NCBI RefSeq assembly: GCF_001280125.1
Contig: NZ_LGEG01000046.1
Location: forward strand, 38,528 to 102,527
Reading direction: 5' to 3'
Length of the DNA stretch: 64,000 nt
From: Streptomyces sp. NRRL F-6492
GTDB lineage: Bacteria > Actinomycetota > Actinomycetes > Streptomycetales > Streptomycetaceae
Position 1 is the stretch's first letter. Each line of letters begins with the position of its first letter. Below the pieces are notes generated by a model. That model saw nothing but the letters and a program-made list of their open reading frames with translations, did no database searches and was not told where the DNA came from. Both the position numbers and the translations under genes were made by a program. Shown here piece by piece: positions 23,971 through 32,253 of the stretch.

Positions 23971-24480
23971 TCACTCGGTCGCGTCGAGGTCCTCCGCGTA
24001 GTGCTCGATGGCCGGCCGGTACGTGCGGATGGACGGGTCCTCGCTGGTCCCGGCGAGCAGGCGCAGCAGCAGGGCGACCGACTCGTGGTGCCGGCCCGTG
24101 TTGTAGAGGGCCATCGAGAGGAAGGCACGCAGGGAGCCGTCCCCGGGGAACTCCTCGACGGCGCGGGTCAGGAGGGCGACCGCCTCCTCGTACCGGCCGA
24201 GCACCCGGTACGTGCTGCCGAGACCGAGGAGCGCGCCGCGACGGTCGTCGGCCGCGAGCCGCCCGGAGCCGCCGTCGAGGGCCCGTTCGTAGTACGGCAC
24301 GGCCTCCGCCTCCAGTCCCAGGACGTCGTGCGCCCAGGCCGTCTGGTAGGCGACCTCGGCGTCGTCCGGCCACCGGGCGGCGAGCACGACGAGCCGCTCA
24401 CGGGCCTCTTCCCGCCGTCCCTCTTCACGCAGCGCGACCGCCTCGGCCAGCAGGCCGTCCCTCTCCTCGTGGTGCTCCAT
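23971..24480 (-). CDS. tetratricopeptide-repeat protein
   Basis: The protein has 169 residues from MEHHEERDGLL and is almost wholly alpha-helical TPR. Repeats can be read at about 5-35, 38-72 (DDAEVAYQTAWAHDVLGLEAEAVPYYERALDGG), 80-112 (GALLGLGSTYRVLGRYEEAVALLTRAVEEFP) and 115-145 (GSLRAFLSMALYNTGRHHESVALLLRLL). It probably mediates protein-protein contact. Related short TPR proteins are common in Streptomyces with no known function. It is convergent with the cupin gene. Confidence 0.85.
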   Translation of the reverse strand: MEHHEERDGLLAEAVALREEGRREEARERLVVLAARWPDDAEVAYQTAWAHDVLGLEAEAVPYYERALDGGSGRLAADDRRGALLGLGSTYRVLGRYEEAVALLTRAVEEFPGDGSLRAFLSMALYNTGRHHESVALLLRLLAGTSEDPSIRTYRPAIEHYAEDLDATE

Positions 24481-24684
24481 GGCGCCATCCTCGCAGCCCG
24501 CGACGGGCGTCCCGGCACCGGCCGGCAGCCGAGGAGGACGTCCACGGCCCTTGGCCGGCTCCGAGAACCCCATGTACGGGCGCTGGGACCGGGCAGGACC
24601 ACCGAGCCCCTCCGAGAACGCGGCCCATGCCTACGACACGGCCCGCGCCCCCCAGAGATTCCGGCGCACCCCTGTTCGGATCGG

Positions 24685-24707
24685 GTGATCGCACGTGGGA
24701 CGATCAC
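24685..24707. promoter_or_regulatory. small inverted repeat of unknown role
   Basis: GTGATCG (24685-24691) and CGATCAC (24701-24707) flank a 9-bp spacer in the roughly 300-bp gap between the TPR gene and the next rightward gene. It could be an operator. Nothing else is recognisable in the gap 24481-24776. Confidence 0.35.
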
Positions 24708-24776
24708 GTCGCGCGGGCCCATGGGGCCTGCGGTTGAAGGCGGGATCGTCCGTGAAGGCGAGGAAGAATACCGGGA

Positions 24777-25097
24777 ATGGTCACCAGGGGGATGGCGCGG
24801 CTGCTGCTCGGCAACGGCGGTGAGGCTGCGCTCGAACTGACCCTGGAGCCCTGGGCGGAAACGCGACGGATTCCGCCGAAGCAGACGTGGGTGGTTGTCA
24901 CTCACTCGCCCGCAGCAGATGGACCGTGGTCCGGGACTCTGCGCGAGGACGAACCGTTCCAGGTCGATCATCGGCCCGAATCGGTCACGGTGTGGGTCAA
25001 CGGCAACTGCTTCCACCCCAGCGACAGGGACGGGAACCCGGTCGACGCGGCCGACTGGCATTGCCCTGCTCAGGGTTCCGATGATGACGATTCTTGA
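24777..25097 (+). CDS. hypothetical protein, 106 aa
   Basis: I do not recognise a family. The protein starts MVTRGMARLLLGNGGEAALELTLEPWAETRRIPPKQTWVVV and ends in an acidic DSDDDDS-like tail. Beta-strand-like stretches (TWVVVTHSP, SVTVWVNGNCFHP) and a WHCP motif near the end suggest a small beta-rich fold. Codon bias fits a real gene. Its 3' end overlaps the convergent gene at 25070 by 28 nt. It stands at the left edge of an accessory region with IS remnants. Confidence 0.5.
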   Translation: MVTRGMARLLLGNGGEAALELTLEPWAETRRIPPKQTWVVVTHSPAADGPWSGTLREDEPFQVDHRPESVTVWVNGNCFHPSDRDGNPVDAADWHCPAQGSDDDDS

Positions 25098-25534
25098 AAT
25101 CGGCCGGCGCCGCTCGGGGAAGGCGTGACGAACACCCGGCCCAGGTCCGCCCGGGTTACGAGTGCGACGACGGTCCGGCCTCTGCGGATCTCCACCGCGG
25201 CCGACGTGCTCCGGGACAGCAACTGCTCGTCGGCGAGGATCAACGCGTCGCGCAGCTGGGCCGCGTGGCCGAGGCCCATCAAGGCGTGCTGATCGTCCAC
25301 CGTTCGGACCTGGTACGTGTTCGACCCGCCTGGATCATCGAGCACTCGGACGTCGAACCGTGAGATGGCGAGGACCAGGCGTTGCCCGTGGAGTACCTCG
25401 ACGTGTTCGGCGATGCCCTTGCGGATCCACCAGCTCGCGATGCCGGCGGCTTGGCCCAGAAGGTTCACCCCTGTCACGTCCAGAAGGCTCGAGGGCCCTC
25501 CCGGCCGCGTGACATCGCGCCGGAATCGGTACAT
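25070..25534 (-). CDS. hypothetical protein, 154 aa
   Basis: I do not recognise the family. The protein begins MYRFRRDVTRPGGPSSLLDVTG. It holds two beta-rich segments, VLHGQRLVLAISRFDVRVLDD and NTYQVRTVDDQHALMGLGHAAQLRDALILADEQLL, and a Ser-rich end. An AAGGAGG at about 25556-25562 (read leftward) is 15-20 nt before this ATG, so an upstream non-standard start is possible. G+C content and residue use are a little lower in bias than in neighbouring genes. The 3' end overlaps the rightward gene 24777-25097. Confidence 0.5.
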   Translation of the reverse strand: MYRFRRDVTRPGGPSSLLDVTGVNLLGQAAGIASWWIRKGIAEHVEVLHGQRLVLAISRFDVRVLDDPGGSNTYQVRTVDDQHALMGLGHAAQLRDALILADEQLLSRSTSAAVEIRRGRTVVALVTRADLGRVFVTPSPSGAGRFQESSSSEP

Positions 25535-25808
25535 CGGCTCTTCGGAATCTATGGGTCCTCCTTGTGTCGACCCCAGTCTGCCCGCACCCCGGGGAAGCCG
25601 TCACGCCTCATGGAGCGCGCGGGCCGCGCCGACCGGTCAACGGCACGTCTGCGGCGATGCCGCGCGTATTCCTCGGCCACCCCGGACAACTGGCCGTCCC
25701 TGGACCTGTCCGGCTCTTGGGCGGGGTCTCCCTCGGGGCATCCGTTCGCAGGTCAGGCGTGCTTCAGTTGGGGAGATCCACCGAGCCCTGGTGGGGTCAC
25801 CCCCGAGT
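25535..25808. other. gap with a possible truncated leftward ORF
   Basis: Leftward, codons from about 25755 to a TAG at 25545-25547 are open and end in GVAEEYARHRRRRAVDRS and then FPGVRADWGRHKEDP. The stop sits next to the ribosome-binding-like AAGGAGG of the following gene. No convincing start is present, so this may be the tail of a gene cut by the nearby transposon insertion. Nothing else is evident. Confidence 0.3.
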
Positions 25809-26539
25809 AGGGGTGGTCGCTTTCAAGGAGCGCCATCGCCGAGCTCTTTCAGGACCTGTTCCGCCGGTGGCAGCGGGACGGCACCTGGCACCGGCTCCTC
25901 AACTGGCTGCAGTCCCTGGCTGACGCGAAGGGTGCGATCACGTGGGACCTGAATGTCGACTCCACGGTGTGCCGCGCGCACCAGCATGCGGCCGGGGCCC
26001 TCAAGCAGGGCGACCTGCAGAAGGAACCACCGGGCGGCGGGTTCACCGAGCCCCGTGATCACGGACTGGGGAGGTCGCGCGGCGGGTTCACAACCAAGCT
26101 TCACCTGGCCGTCGAGCAGGGGCAGGAGCCCATGTCGATCGTGGTCACGGCAGGACAGCGCGGCGACTCGCCGCAGTTCGAACCCGTGCTGAAGAAGGTC
26201 CGAGTGCCCCGCACCGGGCCGGGTCGACCACGCATCCGCCCCGACCGCGTGCGGGCCGACAAGGCGTACGTCTCCCGCGAGAACCGCGCCTACCTGCGCC
26301 AGCGCGGGATCCGCTGCACCATCCCGGACAAGGCCGGCCAGGCGCGCAACTGGCAGAAGCCCGGCTCCCGCGGCGGACGGCCGCCACATTTCGACCCGGT
26401 CGACTACCGCCAGCGCCACGCGGTCGAGTGCGGCATCAACCGCCTAAAGAGACATCGCGCTGTCGCCACGCGCCATGACAGGCTCGCCGTCCGGTACGAG
26501 GCGACCGTGCTGGTCGCGGCCCTTAACGAGTGGCTGTGA
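25809..26539 (+). mobile_element. IS5-family transposase remnant, N-terminus missing
   Basis: The frame from 25809 has no proper start. It encodes [27 protein letters not shown], then [75 protein letters not shown] and [32 protein letters not shown]. These correspond to the DDE domain of IS5/IS1381-like transposases: D in VDST, D in ADKAY and E in VECGINRLK are all present. About 75 N-terminal residues found in family members are absent and no clear terminal inverted repeats were found. It is therefore a dead copy. Confidence 0.85.
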
Positions 26540-26566
26540 GAGGCGCCCTGCTGGGACCATGCGTCG

Positions 26567-26848
26567 GTGAACTCAGGACTCCCCGCCGGATGGACGATTG
26601 AGCGCGTACGCGTTCTTTCCGGAGACCCAAGCGCCGTCCCGCTCTCCCTCGATCGGCTCGTAGTCGTCGAAGCGGCCGGTCAGGGCGACTACGAGCCGCT
26701 CCGGCCCGATGCGATTCTCGCGTTCCACGAGTTGTGCCTCGTGAGGGACGACGGCGAGTGGTTCATGGGGCAGCTTGACGATGACGGCTCGGTGATCTGC
26801 TGGGCCTCCTATGGATCTGACCTGGTCGAGGCCATCCGCAGTCTTTGA
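26567..26848 (+). CDS. hypothetical protein, 93 aa
   Basis: This starts at a GTG 27 nt after the transposase stop. The product MNSGLPAGWTIERVRVLSGDPSAVPLSLDRLVVVEAAGQG reads as a small acidic alpha/beta protein. Its centre AILAFHELCLVRDDGEWFMGQLDDDGSVICWASYGSDLVEAIRSL resembles immunity or SMI1-like proteins only loosely; I would not assign it. The gene may have been carried with the mobile element. Confidence 0.5.
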   Translation: MNSGLPAGWTIERVRVLSGDPSAVPLSLDRLVVVEAAGQGDYEPLRPDAILAFHELCLVRDDGEWFMGQLDDDGSVICWASYGSDLVEAIRSL

Positions 26849-26986
26849 ACGACACCGTGCGTCTTCAGCCACTTTCGCAACACGCTCCAGAAGGACCCGA
26901 AGGACTGGGACCTCGTTGGACAGGTCGGACGGACATAGGACTTGGTCTTCTAGGCAGACGGGGCGGTCGCGTGCCAGCATGACGGC
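26849..26986. other. short gap with a coding-like fragment
   Basis: Rightward at 26857-26937 the codons read VFSHFRNTLQKDPKDWDLVGQVGRT then stop, without a start codon. This looks like the broken end of an unrelated gene left after rearrangement. No promoter was identified for the following gene. Confidence 0.3.
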
Positions 26987-28306
26987 GTGACAAAGATCGT
27001 CAAGGGGGGAAACCTGCCGATCCCCGGGCAGGTGTGGCGGATCGCGGTCGTCCGGCGGGCGGCCGGGGACGGAGTGCCGGAGGTCGACGCCTCGGCGCTC
27101 CTGCTCGACGCCACGGGCCGGGTCAGGGGTGACGGCGACCTCGTCTTCTACAACCAGCTGACCCATCCGTCCGGCGCCGTGCGCCACATCGGACAAGTGC
27201 GCGACGAGCAGCGGCGTGTCGCCGACTGGCTGGAGGTCGACACCGCGCTGGTGGAGCCCGCCGTCCATCGCATCGTCATCAGCGCGTCGACCGACGTGGG
27301 GACGTTCGGCCAGGTGCCGGGCCTCCTCGTACGGACGATCAGCGCCGGTACGGGGGAGCAGCTGGCGCTGTACGAGGTCGACGACGCGAGCACCGAGACG
27401 GCGTTCGTCCTCGGCGAGTTCTACCGGCGCGACGGGACGTGGAAGTTCCGGGCCGTGGGCCAGGGGTGGGACTCCGGCCTCGTCGGTCTGGCGGAGGACT
27501 TCGGCATCGAGGGCAGGGACCCCGACGAGTCCGCTCCCGACGATGAGCACGCCCTCGACGGCGAGCCGGCCCCGACCGGCGCCCCGCCGGAGGAAATCCC
27601 CGCGGAGCTCCTGGCGAAGGTCCGGGAGGCCGAGGCCGTCGTCCCGGCACGGGTTCCCGTTCAGGGTGCCGTGCGGACCGGCCCGCTGTCGGACGTCGGC
27701 GTCTTCGGCGAGGACTTCCCCGAGTTCTTCAGGAGCGGCAAGGGCAGGAAGAGCTTCACGGTCGACGTGCCGATCCCGGCCGGCTACGTGGTGGTCGACT
27801 TCACCCGGAGGGGCGACGGCTACTTCGGCGTGCACAGCCTGGACGAGCACGGCAGGGACGACGCCCTCCTCGCGAACACGACCCTGGAGGACTTCGAGGG
27901 CCGGTCCGTGCTGCGCCACCACGGCAGGAGCCCGCTGCGCCTGCACGTGAACGGGGCGGAGCGCGAATGGACGATCGCCGTCCGTCCGGTGAGCGTCGTG
28001 GAGGAACTCGGCCGGGGTGCGAAGGGCCGGGGTGAGGACGTGCTGCTCCACATGGGGCCCGCCGGGCGGCTCACCTCCCGGCTCCACACCTACAACCACG
28101 CGTACTTCCACATACAGGGCCATGAGCCGGGCGGTCACACCCACTTGCTGGCCAACGTGGCGAGCAGGCGCCCCAAGGACACGAAGGAGCTGCCCGAGGG
28201 TCCCCTGCTCGTGCAGGTCAGGAGCGCCGATGGCGACTGGACCGTGGAGGTCCGCCCGCCGAAGGAGAGGGGCTCCGGCAGGTTCTGGCGCCGGGCCGCG
28301 CGCTAG
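26987..28306 (+). CDS. TerD-domain protein with duplicated C-terminal beta domain
   Basis: The protein has 439 residues from a GTG. Residues 1-175 are a TerD-like domain: IVKGGNLPIP, DASALLLDATGRVRGDGDLVFYNQ, ALVEPAVHRIVISASTDVGTFGQVPGLLVRTI, and ETAFVLGEFYRRDGTWKFRAVGQGWDSGLVGLAEDFG. These include the Asp/Asn calcium-binding loops of the family. An acidic linker (176-215) follows. Residues 235-430 seem to hold two copies of one beta module: compare YFGVHSLDEHG...LLAN with YFHIQGHEPGG...LLAN, and WTIAVRP with WTVEVRP. TerD proteins belong to stress/tellurite systems. No other ter gene is nearby. The tail ends GRFWRRAAR. Confidence 0.82.
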   Translation: MTKIVKGGNLPIPGQVWRIAVVRRAAGDGVPEVDASALLLDATGRVRGDGDLVFYNQLTHPSGAVRHIGQVRDEQRRVADWLEVDTALVEPAVHRIVISASTDVGTFGQVPGLLVRTISAGTGEQLALYEVDDASTETAFVLGEFYRRDGTWKFRAVGQGWDSGLVGLAEDFGIEGRDPDESAPDDEHALDGEPAPTGAPPEEIPAELLAKVREAEAVVPARVPVQGAVRTGPLSDVGVFGEDFPEFFRSGKGRKSFTVDVPIPAGYVVVDFTRRGDGYFGVHSLDEHGRDDALLANTTLEDFEGRSVLRHHGRSPLRLHVNGAEREWTIAVRPVSVVEELGRGAKGRGEDVLLHMGPAGRLTSRLHTYNHAYFHIQGHEPGGHTHLLANVASRRPKDTKELPEGPLLVQVRSADGDWTVEVRPPKERGSGRFWRRAAR

Positions 28307-28399
28307 AGGATCTCTTGTCGGTCATGTGTCGAGTCGGATGAGGGTGCCGTCGGGTGTGACGGCGGCGGGGCGACGGTAGACGGCTTTGTCCGATTCGCA

Positions 28400-28815
28400 G
28401 TACCGTTTCCGGCGCCGTCCGCGCCCCTGGAGCTGGTCGACGCGTTCGGGGACCGCCGTCTTGATCACGCGTCGTCGGAGGCAGGCCCGGACCGTCGCGG
28501 GCGAGGTGGAGCTTGCCGGTCGGCCCACTGCGGGAGCGGCCGAGACCGCGTCCTTCGAACCCTCTGTGGCAGCCGTGTGCCGAGAGGAGCGGACGATCGT
28601 GGAGTAGATCCCGACCAGCCGGCCCGCCTGCACCCGGCTCCGGGCGACGGCCAGGAGCCGGTCGAAAGTGCCGTCGGCGGCCCAGCGGGCGAACCGTCCA
28701 GGGACGGTCCGCCAGGGACCGGACCGTTCGGGCAGGTTCCTCCCGGACGGTCCGGTGCGGAACGTGAACACGATGCCCTGGAACAGCAGCCGGTCCGGAT
28801 GCCGCTTGCGCCCGG
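28400..28815 (-). mobile_element. second IS5-like transposase remnant with internal deletion
   Basis: Leftward codons encode RHPDRLLFQGIVFTFRTGPS, then GRNLPERSGPWRTVPGRFARWAADGTFDRLLA, which is the N-terminal part of an IS5-like transposase (compare the usual WRDLPERFGPWxTxxxRFxRWxxDGTWDRLL). About 45 residues later, LRRRVIKTAVPERVDQLQGRGRRRKR matches the post-Asp2 region. The catalytic segments between are missing, and the flanking residues are unrelated. It is in the opposite orientation to the copy at 25809. Confidence 0.7.
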
Positions 28816-29119
28816 AATTCCGCACGAGAGCAAGGGCCCCGGCTTCCCGAACAAACTGCCGGCCCCCTTTTCCTGTGCGGAACGGTCGGGCCTCTTCGTC
28901 CCCGTCGGAATCGAAGGCACCCGTGCCCCGCCGGAGATCGGACGAGCCCGGGGTCAGGACCCGCGGGTGGACGTGCTCCGAGAAAAATGTGGTGCCAGGT
29001 GACGGGCCGCCATAGCGGGCGGGCCGGATTGTGGCGTCCTCACCCATGGAGGGCGGCTCCGGAGAGCCCGTAGCCTCCCGGCCGATCCCCCGTCAGGAAC
29101 GAGCCGCCCGGGAGTCCCC
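28816..29119. other. gap without a supported gene
   Basis: The stretch between the transposase remnant and the depolymerase start has broken coding-like sequence on the minus strand (residues such as DEEARPFRTGKGGRQFVREAGALALVRNSGRK), probably further mobile-element debris. The final 60 bases are the leader of the depolymerase gene. I see no RNA gene or clear operator. Confidence 0.4.
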
Positions 29120-30730
29120 ATGCGTCCACTCCGTCCCGCCCGCTTGCGCGGGCCACGCCGTCTCGCCGCGCTGCTGCTGTGCGCCGCCGCGGCCCTCTTC
29201 CCGACCGCGAGCCCCGCCGGGGCCGCCGCTCCCCCGCCCGTGCCCGGCACGCTCCATGCGTACGACATCGGCTCCGTGTTCAGCGCGGGCGTCTCGTCCG
29301 GCGGGTACATGGCCACGCAGCTGCACGTGGCGTACTCGGGGACGTTCGAGGGCTCGGCCGTCTTCGCCTCGGGGCCGTACGACTGCGCCCGGGGGCAGCT
29401 CGCCACGGCGCTCAACGCCTGCATGGACACCACGCAGAACCTCCAGCTCGCCGCCCTGGAGCAGGCCACCCGCGACCGGTCCGCACAGGGGCAGATCGAT
29501 CCGGTGGCGAACCTGGCGGGCGACCCGGTGTACGCCTTCAGCGGGTCGGCGGACACGACGGTGAAGCGGCCGGTGGTGGACGCGCTCTCCGACTACTACG
29601 GACGGTTCGGCGCCCGGGTCCGCTACGACCGCTCCACTGCGGCGGGGCACGCCTGGATCACTCCCCTCGGCCCCAACTCCTGCGGGGTGACGCAGACCCC
29701 GTTCCTGAACAAGTGCGGCGTCGACGCGGAGGGGGCGCTGCTCGGGCACCTCTTCGGGTCGGTCGCGGCGCCCGGTTCCGGGACGGGCGGCTCGCTGATC
29801 CGCTTCGACCAGAACGCGTACGTGCCCGGTGGTTCGGCGTCGGCCGTCTCGATGGGCACGGAGGGCTTCGCGTACGTGCCGAAGTCCTGTGCCGACGGGG
29901 CGCGCTGCCGCCTGCTCGTGGCGCTGCACGGATGCAAGCAGGGGTACACGTACCAGGGCTTCGGGACCCGGTTCGTCGAGGGCGCCTACCTCAACGAGTA
30001 CGCCGACACCAACGACATGATCGTCCTGTACCCGCAGGCGGCGGCCACGGGGACCCTGGAGAACCCGAACGGCTGCTGGAACTGGTGGGGGTACCTCGGC
30101 GACACGGCCTACGCCCGGCACGGCGGAAAGCAGATCGAGGCGATCATGGGCATGGTGCGGGCGCTGCGCGGCACCGGGACGCCGCCGCCCTCGTCCGACC
30201 GGACCGTCCTGTCCAGCACGGACGCCGAGGACGGGTACCTGAAGGCGGCCGCGGACGGTTCGGGGGCGGCGGTCGGCACCCTGGAGGACCTGTCCGGGCT
30301 CGCGCTCGGCCGGGGCACGGACAGCAAGGTGAACCGCACGGTGGTCTCCTTCGACACCTCGCGGATCCCCGCCGGCAAGGAGATCTCGCGGGCCTGGCTG
30401 ACCGTCACCCGGTCGAGCGGCTCGGGCGACCCCTGGGCCTCGCCCGCCGGGAACCGGCTCCTGGTGGACGTGCGGACGGGCTGCTTCGGCGGGTGCGCGG
30501 TCGAGCCGGCGGACTGGGCGGCGCCGGCCTCGGTGGCGGGCGGCGCGCGGATCGACGCGTTCTCGTCCGGGAGCGCGGTGTCGACGGACCTGTCGGCGGA
30601 GGCGCTGGCGGCTCTGAACCGGGGCGGGACCACCCAGTTCCGCCTGGGCTTCGCGTCGGCGCCGACCGGCACGGCGTACCTCTTCGTGAACCGGGACGCG
30701 CCGGTGACGCTGACGGTCGAATACCGGTAG
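29120..30730 (+). CDS. secreted short-chain PHA depolymerase (catalytic type 2) with C-terminal beta domain
   Basis: The protein has 536 residues. A signal peptide ends near AGAAAPPP. The catalytic domain (about 45-350) has the lipase box GVSSGG with Ser59 placed near the N-terminus, the type 2 order. YDCARGQLATALNACMDTT, GSADTTVKRPVVDAL (candidate Asp), AAGHAWITPLGPNSCG (His) and the conserved VALHGCKQGYTYQGF and NGCWNWWGYLGDTAYARHGGKQ follow. Residues 365-535 form a beta-sandwich of DNRLRE type (NRTVVSFDTSRIPAGKEISRAWLTVTRSS), likely for binding polymer or wall. It degrades extracellular polyhydroxyalkanoate. Confidence 0.9.
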   Translation: MRPLRPARLRGPRRLAALLLCAAAALFPTASPAGAAAPPPVPGTLHAYDIGSVFSAGVSSGGYMATQLHVAYSGTFEGSAVFASGPYDCARGQLATALNACMDTTQNLQLAALEQATRDRSAQGQIDPVANLAGDPVYAFSGSADTTVKRPVVDALSDYYGRFGARVRYDRSTAAGHAWITPLGPNSCGVTQTPFLNKCGVDAEGALLGHLFGSVAAPGSGTGGSLIRFDQNAYVPGGSASAVSMGTEGFAYVPKSCADGARCRLLVALHGCKQGYTYQGFGTRFVEGAYLNEYADTNDMIVLYPQAAATGTLENPNGCWNWWGYLGDTAYARHGGKQIEAIMGMVRALRGTGTPPPSSDRTVLSSTDAEDGYLKAAADGSGAAVGTLEDLSGLALGRGTDSKVNRTVVSFDTSRIPAGKEISRAWLTVTRSSGSGDPWASPAGNRLLVDVRTGCFGGCAVEPADWAAPASVAGGARIDAFSSGSAVSTDLSAEALAALNRGGTTQFRLGFASAPTGTAYLFVNRDAPVTLTVEYR

Positions 30731-30736
30731 TCCGAC

Positions 30737-30756
30737 ACCGGTGTTCGAACACCGGT
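30737..30756. terminator. perfect 20-bp palindrome between convergent genes
   Basis: ACCGGTGTTC at 30737-30746 is followed directly by its exact complement GAACACCGGT. It begins 6 bp after the depolymerase stop and lies 45 bp from the stop of the convergent SRPBCC gene. It can act as a bidirectional terminator; a protein-binding site cannot be excluded. Confidence 0.55.
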
Positions 30757-30801
30757 ACCTGGATGCCGGTAGGGGTCCGGAGCCGTGGCCGGCGCAACGG
30801 G

Positions 30802-31287
30802 TCAGCGGGGCGGCTCCGGAAGCTCCTCCCCGGTCTCCAGGAGGGACTTGAGGCTGGAGATCAGCGCGGGCCAGCCCTCGCCGATCAGCTCCTTGATGGT
30901 GCCGTCGGAGGCCAGGTCGCCATGGGTGACCGTCAGTCTGACCGTGTCGCCCGACGGCTCGATCGTGAAGGTCACCCGGGACCGGGGCTCCGCGGCGAGC
31001 CGTTCGTACACGTCGTGGCCGAGGCCGACGGCGTCCGCCCAGGCCGGGGTGAAGGTGTGCCAGGTGTACGAGAGGAGGCGGCCGGGCTCGGACGCGAGGA
31101 CCACCTGCTCGGGATCGGCGGTCCTGCGGCCGCCCTCCTCCCAGACCATGGGGGCGCCGGGGGACCAGTCCGTCTCGAAGGACACGCCCCAGTAGCGGCG
31201 GGTGAGCTCCGGATCGGTGAGCGCCGTCCAGAGCGCGTCGGGGGTGGTCCGGATGTAGGTGGTGTAGACGAACGTGTCACTGTCCAT
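30802..31287 (-). CDS. SRPBCC/AHSA1-like protein
   Basis: The protein has 161 residues with the START-like helix-grip fold typical of AHSA1 homologues: FVYTTYIRTTPDALWTALTDPELTRRYWGVSFETDWSPGAPMVW, EPGRLLSYTWHTFTP, RVTFTIEPSGDTVRLTVTHGDLASDG and GWPALISSLKSLLETG. Members bind hydrophobic ligands or modulate partners, and are often paired with an ArsR repressor. Here there is no ArsR; the divergent gene is a PadR regulator 225 bp away. The substrate is unknown. Confidence 0.85.
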   Translation of the reverse strand: MDSDTFVYTTYIRTTPDALWTALTDPELTRRYWGVSFETDWSPGAPMVWEEGGRRTADPEQVVLASEPGRLLSYTWHTFTPAWADAVGLGHDVYERLAAEPRSRVTFTIEPSGDTVRLTVTHGDLASDGTIKELIGEGWPALISSLKSLLETGEELPEPPR

Positions 31288-31463
31288 CGCGCTGCCCTCG
31301 GATCTGCTCCCCCGTGGCTTCCCCTCCCCTCCAGCCTAGGCAGGCGCCGGACGTACGTGCCAGCGAAGGAATCCGACGGGCCCCCTCCCGGCCGGTCCTC
31401 GCCAGTGTTCGCCGGTCCTCGCCGATGTTCACCAGTCCCTGCCGGTCTGATGATCCTTCTTCG

Positions 31464-31493
31464 GTTGAATAGGTGCGGAAGAAACTATTCAAC
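31464..31493. promoter_or_regulatory. PadR operator
   Basis: GTTGAATAG (31464-31472) and CTATTCAAC (31485-31493) are perfect 9-bp arms with a 12-bp spacer. They lie just upstream of TAGCGT (31501-31506), whose distance of 6 nt to the ATG at 31513 predicts a leaderless padR mRNA. Autorepression by the PadR protein is the simplest reading. Confidence 0.75.
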
Positions 31494-31512
31494 GGGCTGC
31501 TAGCGTGTCCGG

Positions 31513-32151
31513 ATGTCCCTCAAGCACGCCGTCCTCGCAGCTCTCCTGGAGGGCGAGGCCTCCGGATACGACCTGGCCAAGATCTTCGACGTGTCCGTCG
31601 CCAACTTCTGGGCCGCCACCCCGCAGCAGCTCTACCGCGAGCTCGACCGGCTGGCGGAGGCCGGTCTGGTCACGGCCCGGGTGGTGGAGCAGGAACGGCG
31701 TCCCAACAAGCGGATGTTCAGCCTCACGGAGTCGGGCAGGCGGGATCTGGCCGCCTACACGTCGACGCCTCCGCGTCCGAGCGCCGTCCGTGACGAGCTG
31801 ATGGTCCAGGTGCAGGCCTGCGACGAGGGGGACACCGCGGCCGTCCGCGCGTTCGTGGCCCGGCGGATGGAGACGGCCCGGGCGAAGCTCGCCCGCTACG
31901 ACCGTCTGCGGGAGCGGATGCTCGCCGGCCGGGACGAGGAGACGTATCTGGACGAGGCGGAGCGCGTCGGGCCGTATCTCACGCTGATGCGCGGCCGGTT
32001 CTTCGAGGAGGAGAACCTGCGCTGGGGCGCCCGCGCCCTCGCCGTGCTCGACCGGCGTGCCGGCGCCGCGGAATCCGGCGCCGCAAAGGCCGCGGAAGCC
32101 GTGGCGAGGGAGACGGGGAGGACTACGGCCGAGGCGGCGCGGGGGGCGTGA
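31513..32151 (+). CDS. PadR-family regulator
   Basis: The protein has 212 residues. The winged helix (1-85) reads MSLKHAVLAALLEGEASGYDLAKIFDVSVANFWAATPQQLYRELDRLAEAGLVTARVV, closely matching PadR/Vir-type. A coiled C-terminal domain (90-190) follows, with QACDEGDTAAVRAFVARRMETARAKLARYDRLRERML and GPYLTLMRGRFFEEENLRWG. The last 20 residues are Ala-rich. Such proteins repress genes for phenolic-acid or multidrug stress, usually the divergent gene. The operator between this gene and the SRPBCC gene fits that. Confidence 0.9.
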   Translation: MSLKHAVLAALLEGEASGYDLAKIFDVSVANFWAATPQQLYRELDRLAEAGLVTARVVEQERRPNKRMFSLTESGRRDLAAYTSTPPRPSAVRDELMVQVQACDEGDTAAVRAFVARRMETARAKLARYDRLRERMLAGRDEETYLDEAERVGPYLTLMRGRFFEEENLRWGARALAVLDRRAGAAESGAAKAAEAVARETGRTTAEAARGA

Positions 32152-32253
32152 CGGGCCCGGAGGGATGACCGGGGGTTCTACTCTGCGGTAACGTCACCGC
32201 CCGGCCGCCGGAGGCTCCGGCGGCGCATCGGGACGGATCGGGGACGAACCTCC

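Noticed and set aside
25564..25923. A rightward ORF that could supply the missing transposase N-terminus
   Set aside because: Its sequence has none of the IS5 N-terminal motifs, and it is in a different frame from the DDE part.
26567..26848. Assignment as an SMI1/KNR4 immunity protein
   Set aside because: Only a loose WF/LV pattern is shared, and the protein is too short for the fold to be claimed.
32204..32224. Intrinsic terminator before the peroxiredoxin gene
   Set aside because: The repeat has a one-base centre and lies inside the likely leader, 30 bp before the start. It is more probably an operator or accidental.
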